A DNA stretch of 64,000 nt from NCBI GenBank assembly GCA_907165065.1, contig OU015541.1:1550001-1614000 (forward strand), given 5' to 3'. Source of the stretch: Caprimulgus europaeus (lineage: Eukaryota; Chordata; Aves; Caprimulgiformes; Caprimulgidae). Numbering within the stretch: the stretch's first letter is position 1; every line of letters starts with the position of its first letter. A program made the translations under genes and the position numbers. Shown here in pieces: positions 25,701-35,400 of the stretch. Below the pieces are notes generated by a model, which was not told the DNA's origin, did not search any database, and saw only the letters and a list, made by a program, of their open reading frames with translations.

Positions 25701-27640
25701 TCTGTCCAGCCCGGTTAGTCCCTAAAACCGCCCTGTCTCATTTCCCCGTTGCAGTAATTGCTCTCCAGGGGTTAAGGCTCCAGTTGGGGAAGTCTGCAAA
25801 AGTGTGGGAAGTTCTCAGATAAAAGGGTGCTACAAGTGGGCAGAGACTCGCTGGGTTTTGGGGTAAAGATGTGCCAAAGATGCTGCTGAGTGACACAGGG
25901 CAGGGGAGAGGGGAGTGAGACAGGTCCCACCGTGGCACAGACCGCCCCGCTCACCCTCGGGCTGTAGCACCTGAGATTCACACCAGGCAGGGTGGCCTCT
26001 CACCGGGGTTCCTCTGATCTTTGTCATCCGGATTGAGATACGTAAGAGGGTGAGTAAGAGGTGCACAGATGCCCCCCGGGCTTCCTACCTGCTGGTGGGA
26101 GGTGTCCTGCTCGGCTGTGCCAGCCCCGTCCCGCCTGGGGACGCTGCCGCCGGCTCCGTCTGCATCAGTTACGGTGGCTTCTTTGAGCCGTACGTTCCTC
26201 AGGTGCTGGGGAACCTCCTCCACCTCTGTTTGGCCACTGGCACACGGGTCTCCAGGAGCAGACCAGCGGGGTGTGCACGGAGCTGGGCTGGTACGGAGCT
26301 GGGAGCAGCAGCCTCCGTCTTGACACCGGTGCAGGTGACGTGGTGTCAGCTTTTGCTTTGGGCTTTGCAGTGCGCTGGCGACTGAGCAGGGCTGACAGGG
26401 ACGATGGGATGGGGTGTCACCAAGAGACCCCAGGGAAAGGTGCAGAGTCCTGACGGGCTGAGGAGCATCTGCTCTTTGTGTTGGGCTCCCCGGCACCTTT
26501 GTGCCTCTGCACCGCTTGCTCTGGCCTCGCTGCAGCCGTGGTTTGCAGAAGAGGACTTTTTTCCTTGAAGAAGCCTAACTTTGGGCAAGGCACGGCTCTT
26601 TCTTTAGGCAGAGGAAGGTGGTTGGGCATTTTCTGCTCTTGTATCAGCACAGAGTGGCTGCAGAACGGGCTGTGGTGGCAGAGGGGACGCAGGGTCTGTG
26701 CATGTCACACTGCCTGCGGTGAAGAGCCGGCTGGGCTGGTGCTGGGTCATGATCCCACAGCTCCTGGCCCTGGTGTGGATCCTGCTGGGATGCTGCAGGG
26801 AGCAACCTGGGTTCTTATGAGAGCAGAAATGTCACGGTGGGTTCACAGGGCTGGGCTGGGCTCAGTCCCCCAGGAGCTCGCCAAGCACGGTGCTGCAAAT
26901 GCAGGGACACCAGTGACACCAGCGACGCTGCCACTCCCACCCGGGATTTTCTCCCCAGTGACTCCACAGGTCCCATAGCACGGGTGGATGGGGCCAAAAC
27001 CCACGGGGGTTGGAGGGGGGAGAGGGTGAGACCCGCTGCAGAATGGGGATGTCCCGGTGTGGGCTGCTGAGCCCGACGTGCAGGGAGGGGGAGGCGGCCG
27101 CCAGGCTGGAGCTCCCCCGGTTTCCGGGAAGCTGAGTCATCGGTTCGCCCGTCCCGTCTGGGCCACCCCACGATCTGTGCTGGGGAGCAGTGCCATCCCC
27201 ATCCCACAGCCCCAGGCAGTGTCCTGGTGTCCCCAGTAAGCCCAGTGGCACTTTTGGGATGTCTCCAGAGGGTTTTTTAAGGCCCATGGAGACATCATCT
27301 CTTGTTCAATATCTTGGTGGAAACTTGGGAGCTTGAATCCCGTTGGGTTTGTTGGTTTGGGTTTTTTAAGAAGGAACCAAAATCTGCAGTTTTCCCAGGG
27401 GGTGGCAGAGCACCCACTGCAGGGGGTCTGCACCAGGCTGGGCACAGCAGCGGGGGCATCACGGTGACCCCAGGGAGGACAGTGGCTGGCCAGAAAATGG
27501 GGACCAGGGAGCACAACCTCCCCAAGAGCATCTGGAGAGATTCCCTGCCAGGGGGGCTGCCCTGCAGGGACCCCAGCAAACCCTGGGTTCCACAGAGCAC
27601 CAGCTTGTGTCATGGTGAGCCCAACAGCACCCAGCTGCTC
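22721..27640. other. Intergenic region between ZGPAT and LIME1
   Basis: Open frames up to about 220 codons occur, but they show no recognisable domain and no supported splice chain. The GC-rich frames near 22.8 kb and 26.1 kb were examined and rejected as genes. A small AT-rich tandem repeat at 24028-24128 is listed separately. Confidence 0.5.
24028..24128 (+). repeat. 26-bp tandem repeat, about 4 copies
   Basis: The unit ttaaagttttaaaattacc followed by ttttacc recurs four times with small changes; the last copy is degenerate. AT-rich and non-coding. Confidence 0.85.
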
Positions 27641-27702
27641 CCCAACTTGTGTTTTCTCTCCCCAAAGCTCAGCCCCACGGCGGTGTTGGAAGCGGTTTCC
27701 CC

Positions 27703-29993
27703 ATGGCTGCGGGCGGTGGCGAGGGGCTGGCACAGACCCCGCTGCTGCCGGCCGGTGCTGCCCTGGCCCTGCTCGGTGTCCTCGTCTACCTGGGTGCCCT
27801 GTGTGCTGCCTGCAGACGGTACGTGCTGCCCACAGCCCCTCTGCTCACCCTCCTGCTGCTGGAGATGGGGTTGGGGGTCCCTCGGTGGCATGTGGTGGCT
27901 GCACATGGAGTCCCCACACGTGTCTGTCCTGAGCTGGGATCTGCTGCTCTGCTCTCCCTGAATCTCCAGTGCAACTCTGCCTGGCCTCATCCTGCACCCC
28001 TGTGCCTCACCACACCCCCAGACCCAAAGGAGCTGGTCCCAGCTGGGAGTGGGGGTTACAGCATCGCAGGAGCAGCCTGGAGGGAGCTGAGCTGCGAGCG
28101 GGATGGGCAGGATGGGTGATGTCAGGGGTGATGCTGGGGACACCCAGCACAGCTCAGCAGGGTGCAGGATGGAACCCAGACCTCCTCAGCCAGCACAGAC
28201 CCTGCTTGGGCTGGTGAAGGAGTAGGGCTGTGGGTTTGAGGGTGCCGCTGCTCTGGTGAGGGGCACACAGTGATGTCCATCATGGCCAGGTTGGGGTCCT
28301 GGGGCACCTGCTCCTCGCCCCCAGCTTGGCCACCTGCCTCGGGCTCAGCCCCACTTCTCTCTGCAGCAAGGGCAGGAAGAAGAAGGTCCCTCCGGACGGG
28401 GTGAAGCTGGTGGATGAGGTAAGCACATGCTGGGGGGGCAGGATCAGCCCCAGGGGAGCTCTGGGCACCCCAGTTCCCAGCCATCAGCCTCACACACGTT
28501 CCCCCCATTACAGTCCCTGCTCAGACAGACGCAGCTGCGGTCGCTCAGCAAGTCTGACACGAAGCTGCACGAGCTGTACCGGGTGAAGGCCAGCAGCAAC
28601 AGTGAGTGGCCACCGAGCCAGGGGAGCCAACGGGGCTGGTGGCCCTCGGCGTGTCCCCATAACCCCTTCACCTCCTGGCAAGCACACCGTGGCACGTACC
28701 CCTGTGCCGTGGTGCCCACGCAGTGCCGGCGCAGGGGTTGGTACTTGCTGCCTCCCTGGCATCCCCCCATCTCCTCTCCTCTCCCCACAGCCCAGCGCCC
28801 AGCCAGCCTGGATTTCCCCTCTGCCATGTCCCCCTCAGCTGCTGCCAACTCCCTGCACAGCTCCGGGCTCAGCGTCCTCCTGCACCGCGAGCTGCCGCAG
28901 ATCCCCGTCCCCGAGCCCCCGGCCACCTCCCCGGCCCCCGACCAGACCTACTCCAACCTGCTCTTCGCCCCGCCGCGGAAGCCGGTGCCGGACAGCGTCT
29001 ACGAGTGCCTGGCAGTGGGGGGGGAGGATGCCCCGGTGCCCCCCATGCCCACCAGCACCCAGGTGTCCCCTCCACGTGCTGGGCAAAGTGCTGCTGATTA
29101 CGCCTGTGTCCGTAAGGTGAAGAGGACAATGACTGTGGAGGTGCAGGATGGGGCTGTGGTGGGGCCTCCCGCAGCCCCACGGTGCTGGGACGGTGCGGGC
29201 GGTGGCCCCCCAGCGAAGGTACAGCTCTGGGGGGTGGCAGGGATGGGGTGTGGGGCTGGTGCTGTGCTCACTGGTTGGGACATGTGGGGGGCTGTGTATC
29301 ACCTGCCTCCCTGTAACTCCCATGGTCGGAGCAGGGTGTAAATTAGGCTCCTGAATTTCCAGTGGAGCTTTTAAGGGGAACAGGATGAAGCTGTGACCCC
29401 GAGGGCAGGTGATGCCCCCAGTGCTGGTCTCTGTGCCCTGCAAAAAGCTCCCTGGGTTGTGCAAAAAGTGGGATTCCCCATGGATAATCCACTGCTGTGA
29501 TCCCCTGGGGGTGGTAGGGAGCCAGGGGGGGTCATGGCTGTGGGGACACCCCACAGTGGGCAGGGATTGCTCCTGAATCCCCACTTTCCTTTTGCAGCTG
29601 GAAGAGATGTACTCGACAGTGTGCAAAGCCCCCAAGAAGAAAAACCAGGTCCCCCCATCGTCACCGAGGGCGGCGGGTGCTGGGTGGCCACCCACTCACC
29701 GGGAGGAGGGCGCCCTGGCCGGGTGCTGGTCCCCGGCACCCCAACCCCTCTCAGACCCCTGCTACGAGTCCATCAGTGACAGAGCCTGGACTGCTCAGGG
29801 CCGTGGCCCCGACCCCGACTACGAGGCCGTGGACATGACCTGGAAGAAGGCGGTGAAACGGGCCCGGCTGGGGCAGCCCCGAGCCCCTGAGAACCTGTAC
29901 GAAAGCGTCGGTGACGTCTGGGCGGGCGAGTCCCGGCGAGGCTCTGCCAGGACGGCGGCCAACGGGCTGGAGGTGTACATCACCAACCTATAG
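27703..29993 (+). CDS. LIME1: Lck-interacting transmembrane adaptor 1 (LIME1), complete CDS
   Basis: Raft-associated transmembrane adaptor that, in mammals, is phosphorylated by Src-family kinases in lymphocytes and recruits SH2 proteins. Exons: 27703-27818, 28367-28418, 28514-28601, 28791-29218, 29598-29993; phases match, 1080 nt, 359 residues (human 295). It has a short extracellular N-terminus, one membrane helix (about 14-37), then the juxtamembrane CAAC pair Cys34/Cys37 (palmitoylation type) and a basic RKGRKKK stretch. The segment LRSLSKSDTKLHELYR (64-79) matches the most conserved part of mammalian LIME1. The tail carries SH2-type tyrosines: Y139 (YSNL, Grb2-like YxN), Y156 (YECL), Y189 (YACV), Y233 (YSTV), Y284 (YESI), Y303 (YEAV), Y329 (YESV), Y355 (YITN). 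The start was chosen as the ATG just before the helix; any non-coding first exon is unseen. Name rests on motif match plus position between ZGPAT and SLC2A4RG. Confidence 0.9.
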
Positions 29994-30720
29994 CACCCCC
30001 GGCAGCGGGCTCCCACCTCCACTGGACACTGTTGGGGTGGGGGGTTCCCTCAGGACAGGTTTTCCAGGGGTTGACCCCCCCCCCTAGGATGGGCACACAG
30101 GAGCCCAGTGCCTGCCGGGGCGGCTGCATCCCCCCAAGTGCTTTCTGTATATATTTTATGTTACTTTTCTTTAAGTGTCCTTGTCCCATCCCAGCCCACC
30201 CTGCACCAGCAGGTTGACATAGGGACATCCCTGGGGGTGATCAGGGGGTCTGCAGGGTGACATCTGGCCCAAGCTGGGTGCTGGATGCCACCTGAGAGCC
30301 TGGTGGGACAGGGCTGGCACTGCCACCGAGATGGCAACAGGGTTGGTTGGGATCAGTTGTGTTTTGGGGTGGGTGGTGGCAGAGCTGTGCACCAGCCCCC
30401 TGGCCCTGCGCTGCAGGATCAGGCCCCTCATCAGTGGGGTTATGCTATGAATGAGGGTCCCCATTCTCCTCCCTCTGCCAGGGGGAGAGCAGGACCCCAT
30501 CCCCGGGGACTCCCCAAGCAGCTTTGTTCCCATCACAGAATGTCCCTGGTTATGGGGACCAGGGGGCAGCCCTGTGCCTGGGTGCAAGGCGTGGCTGTGG
30601 GCTCTGATCTGTGATGGCTGTCCGTCCCCCATCACCCACCCCCACCTTTTGGACATGTGCAAGGGTCCCTCTGTGAGCAGCCATCTCCCAAACACCATTA
30701 AAGCCTGAGAGGGGGTTATC
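29994..30720 (+). other. LIME1: LIME1 probable 3' UTR with ATTAAA signal
   Basis: The stop TAG at 29991 is followed by GC-rich non-coding sequence. ATTAAA at 30697-30702 is the best poly(A) signal candidate, giving a UTR of about 0.7 kb. Confidence 0.45.
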
Positions 30721-31774
30721 CAGGTCAGGAGGAGACACTCGAACGATCTAAACCCCTGGTTCTGGTGGCTGCTGCTGCAGCAAGGTGGTGACGGTGGCAT
30801 CAGGAGAGCTGCTTTGGGTGCAGCATTGCCATGAGCACCCGCCTGCACGGATGATTTTGCACCTCTGAGGTGGGGATGTGCAGCCCCCAGAGCTGCCGAA
30901 GCGGGGTGGGATATCCTGGAGCAGGCGTTTGCTCGCTGTCAGGGCCAGAGCTGAGGAGCATTTGCACCCACTTGCCTCCGTGTCACTCCCACGGGTGCTG
31001 CAGCCTCAACAGTTGCCAGAAATGCTCCAGAGAGTTGGACATTCACCCAGCCCTCGGATTTGGGGCTCAATCTTTCCTCCTCTCCTCCCCACGGAGAGTT
31101 TGGCATCGCTGCTCCTGGGGGTCCCCAGTGTCCCCCATGGGCTGAGCTCTGAAAGTGCCGGGAGGTGGGTGCCGCGCTGATGGTCCCAGTTTCCCTGCAG
31201 CCCCTCTGGATGTAGCAGAGCTGCTTCACATGGGTCTGGCCAACAGTTGCCCAAGCTGGTGTCACTGGAGCTGGCTGGGACCTGCAGCAGCAGAGCTGCC
31301 GTGCCCCATGGCAGGCAGGAAGCCACGCGCCTTCCTTCGGCAGCTTTGCCCCGACGCTGAAGCTGACGAAGAGATGAAGAAACGAAAACAAGGTGCTCGG
31401 CAAAACCCGCTGCAGGCTGAGCCGTTAAAGCTGGGAGGCAGCTCAGGTGCTCGTGCCGCTCCGTCAGCCCCACGCTCGATGCCAAACCACAGCTCGAGAT
31501 AGAGGAGTCGGCCCCGGCAGCTGCTCCCACCCCCTGCGAGATAAGGGCCGCGATAGAGCTGGAGCGGGGCGGCTGGTGCTGATGCTGCCGCGCTCTTCCT
31601 GCTGCCAGCGGCCCCGCACCGGCATGTGGGCTCCCAAAATGCTGCCCCTGCCCACATCCATCCCCTGCTCCCTTTCTTCATCATCCCATCCTGCAGCTCT
31701 CGAGGGCTGGGTCCCTGGTCCCTTGGGAACGGCCTCTGGAGCATCGTGTGAGACTGGAGCTGCTTCGTGAGGTT

Positions 31775-31948
31775 GGGACGGTGCTGGCACTGACCCTGGG
31801 GTCGGGATGGTGCTGGCACTGCCTGTGAGTTTGGGACAGTGTTGGTACTGCCCATGGCTTTGGGACGGTGCTGGCACTGCCCATGGGGTTGGGACAGTGC
31901 TGGTACTGCCCATGGCTTTGGGACGGTGCTGGCACTGCCTGTGGGGTT
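31775..31948 (+). repeat. 29-bp minisatellite, 6 copies
   Basis: Six head-to-tail 29-base units beginning at 31775, 31804, 31833, 31862, 31891 and 31920, each starting gggacggtgctggcactg or a close variant. A partial seventh copy begins at 31949. Units alternate between two subtypes (ending ggcttt versus ggggtt). Confidence 0.93.
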
Positions 31949-32456
31949 GGGCCGTGGGTCCCACTGTGCCACTTCCCCAGGGAAAGGCAGGCTCAGTGTG
32001 GCACTGAGCTGCCCCAGGGCCTGGGAAAGTTTCTGCTTTTGCTGAGCTGGGGGCAGCCAAAGCATCGCCAGCCCTGCCCCACCAGCAGCAGGAAAAGCCC
32101 CGTGTGCTGGGCTCCCCTTTGCCCCTGGTTCCTGTGCTGCCTGCAGGGCTCGGCAGAGCCCAACTTGTGTTTAAGGAAGAGAACAACTGCCTGGTCCTTG
32201 GGGTGATGGAAAACGTGCCTGGACCTCAGCTGGAGGCTTGAAAACTGGGTGGTGAATGAAGGATCCAGCCCGAAACATCGCCTGGAGTCTCGTGGTCCAG
32301 CCAGGAACGCTGAGGTCAGTGTCAGGGAGAGGGGAGTGGGTAGGACTGGGTGCACCCTGCCTTGGCCCTGGGGACAGCCGGGTGACAGGGCCCATGGGCT
32401 GCAGGCTCCACACTGGCTGGGACCCCACTCGAGGCCGGGGTCCCCGTCACACTGCG

Positions 32457-32536
32457 GAGGGGACAGTGCTGCGAGGGGACAGTGCTGCAAGGGGACGGTG
32501 CTGCGAGGGGACGGTGCTGCGAGGGGACGGTGCTGC
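32457..32536 (+). repeat. 16-bp minisatellite, 5 copies
   Basis: Five tandem copies of gaggggacggtgctgc with A/G changes. The core ggacggtgctg is shared with the 29-bp minisatellite 600 bases to the left, so the two arrays may be related. Confidence 0.9.
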
Positions 32537-34539
32537 ACGGTGCCATTCCCACAAGAGGGAGCGAGCAGGAGCCCGGCACACGGCGGGCGGTGCTGCGCTG
32601 TGCTGCACTCTGTAGGGTACAGCACGGTGCTGCACGATGAGCTCCTTGCACACCGCAGGGTGTTGCACACTATGAGGATCCACACCCTGCACCCCGAATG
32701 GCTCTGCAGCCCCTATGGCTGCACCCAAAGCAGCTCCGCACCCATACAGCCCCACATGCTGTCCCCCTACAGTCCCACACCCCGTGCAGTGTCACTGCAG
32801 CCCCATGTCCCTGTGTCCCCTGCAACTCTGTACCCCATGACAGACAACACAGGCAAAGCTCCGGCTCTTTCCATGACACCTCCTGGGAATGGGGCATCAC
32901 AGCCCAGCCCTCCCTGGTGAGGGCATCGGGTACCACGGGGGCATCTTTTGGGGACACCAGTATTGAGGTGTCACCCCACAGTGCCACCCTGCCTGGGAAG
33001 GGGGCCGGGCTGGTGGCCCCAGAGCCCTTGTGCAAGGGGCAGGAGTTGCACAACACCGAGTCTGCTGGAACCGCCAGCTCAGCGCTTCGGCCCCGTTAAC
33101 CATTAAACCGGAGCGGGGGGCGGCCGGTGGAGCCCCCACCGGGATCCCGCGGTGGCAGAGGGGAGGCGAGGCGGCGTGCTGGCTGGGGCTTGGCAATTAA
33201 TTCCTCTGCACTAACGAGGGCCATGGGGCCAGAGCCCACCGGGGCCTGGACAGAGCTGTAGGATGGGGATGAAGGCTGCTCCGGCCACACTCATCCTCCT
33301 GTGCTCCCCACTGATGCCCCAGTCACCGGGGCAGGTCTGGGGCCTCGTGGCTGCCCTGGTTCCCAGTGGGTCACTGCCCTTCACCCATCTGTCCCCTCCT
33401 TGCTGTGGGGTTCAAGGGGACCCCGCAGGTGGCCGTGCCAGGGTGACACCCCGTCTCTTGGCTGGCACATGGGGGTTTTCCATGCTTACAAAAGGCGAAA
33501 ACCTCCAGCCACCCCCAAGGGCAGGGGACAAGGGGTGGCCCAGCACCCCAGGACTCCTGTCCCTCTGCCACGCTGGGGACATTGACCCCCAGGCAGGGGA
33601 TCCCCGGGACACCAGCCCCAGCACCCACGGGAAACACCCGTGTTGGCCAGGCCAGGGCTGCCGTGGGGGGACATCAGGGGGGACAGGCTGGGGACCACCA
33701 GCCGGGACAGCCGCACGGACTCTGTCCTGGCCTTCAGGCTGCGGGTTGGTAAATCAAACAGCCGTGGGACCTGGGTGGCCCCACGCCAGCACCCAGTGAT
33801 CACAGACGGAGAGCAGAGCGTGAGTGGGTGCCAGCCTGGGAGCCCTGAGCACCCCCAGGGACCCCACGCACCCAGGACACCCCACGCACCCCGAGCACCC
33901 CACACCCAGCCCTGCTATTCCGGGTGCCTTTTGGCAGCGTTTCCTCAGGGTGGGCAGGACTGACCCGACCCGTGTGGGGCCAGGACCCCCCTTTCCCGCT
34001 GGGAACCCCTCTCCCACCCCAAAAACCCAAGCACCCCCCCAGCAGAAGGACACTGTAACTTTGGGGGGAGCCCTATAGCTGATGGGGAAGCCCTATAGAT
34101 TCCAGTGGGTCTAAAACTTCAGGGGGCACTTTGGGGGGACTTCGATCACTTTTGGGGTGTTTGACTTGGTGAGGAGCCGTGCAGCTTCTGCAGAGCCCCT
34201 GTAACTTAGGGGAAGCCCTTTAATTTGGGGGGAGGGAGGGCATAACTTTTTGGGGAAACTCTACAAGTTGCCAGGCTGATAATAGTTTTTAAGTCAGTAA
34301 CTTTAAAGGAGCTGTGGGAGTTTTTTAGGGGGTCCTCCAAGCTGGTGAAAGTGCCTCATTTTGGGGGGAGAAACCTCAATTCCACGTTATAATGGTAAAA
34401 TCAGAACTTTTGGGGGACACTCTGCAACTTTTGGGGAGTGCCCTGACTTTGGCGGGAGGGGGAAGAGTGGGTTTATGGGGTTCTGCGGTCACTGTCGGAG
34501 TCCCAAAATGAGCGGGGGGGACCCCAAACGCTGGTTTAT

Positions 34540-35400
34540 GGGGTGGGGGGGTGAAGGGGGGTGTTGGTTTGGGGGGGGGGGGCGGTGGCCCGCAGGCAGC
34601 GCGCGGGAGGGCGGGGCGCGCGAAGATGGCCGCTGCCGGCGGGGGCGTGTCGCGCTGAGGGAGGGGGGCGTGTCCCGGCGTGAGGGGGAAAGGGGGGCGT
34701 GTCCCAGCGGGTAGAGTGACAGCTAAAAAGAACCAATAGAAAGAAATAAAAGCGGCGGTCGAGTTCCAACCCGCATAGATGGACCAATAGGAAACAGACA
34801 AAGGGGCGTGGCCTGGCCGGCGCCGACACCGGGCGGCGCGCGGCGGAGCGCGCTCCCCCGCCGGGCCCGGCCCCGGCCGCCGCCGCTGCCGCCGCCGCTT
34901 CTTCCCTCATGGAGCCCCCGCGTCCTCCCACGGTTCTTTTGGCCGCCACCCGTCGCCGTCGCCACCACCGTGATCCACTATCGCTTCCTTCTTCTCAAAC
35001 CGTCACCGTTAACGGGGGTAGTGGTGGTAGCGGCACCGCCCCGAAGGTACCGGGGGGCGGTGGCGGCAACCGGGGTGGGGAGCGGGCGGGAGGGGGGGCG
35101 GTGACAGCTGACAGCGGCCCGCCCGAAACTTTCCCCGCCGTAAAATGGCGCCGCTCGGGGACAAACTTCGGGGGGGGGGGGGGTGTGGCGGAGGGGCGCG
35201 GGGGGGAATCCCCCCCCTCGCCCCTCCGCCACACCCCCCCCCGGTGGGATCTGCTCCCGGTGGATCCCAACCCCGGTGGATCCATTTGTGATCTGCCCGC
35301 AGAGAGATCTGCTCAGCGATCTTTTTTCGGGCGGGAGGGGGTCTGCGGAGCTCTGTGGTGGGGGGGGGATCTCTACTGGATCCCAACCCTGAGGGATCTA
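34540..35400 (+). promoter_or_regulatory. SLC2A4RG: CpG-rich promoter of SLC2A4RG
   Basis: A strong GC/CpG block covers the first exon. Upstream of the ATG at 34909 are two CCAAT boxes (34733-34737 and 34784-34788), an AAGATGGCCGC element (about 34624-34634) resembling YY1 sites, and four GGGGCGTG-type GC boxes (near 34645, 34667, 34696 and 34802). No TATA box is in an expected place. The start site is inferred to lie between about 34800 and 34900. Confidence 0.75.

Larger units (their letters stand above)
30721..34540. other. GC-rich intergenic region between LIME1 and SLC2A4RG
   Basis: No gene is supported. It holds a 29-bp minisatellite (31775-31948), a 16-bp one (32457-32536), C-rich degenerate repeats around 33836-33912, and loosely repeated G-runs at 34060-34460. 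Long open frames here follow from GC richness and repeats. Confidence 0.6.

Noticed and set aside
26050..26385. Plus-strand open frame of 111 codons with a signal-peptide-like hydrophobic start
   Set aside because: No splice chain, no recognisable domain, and the opposite strand is equally open; GC richness explains both.
31313..31499. Plus-strand ATG frame starting MAGRKPRAFLRQL with a basic stretch before a possible donor
   Set aside because: Protein-like at first sight, but no partner exon with matching phase or known homologue was found; the minus strand is also open.
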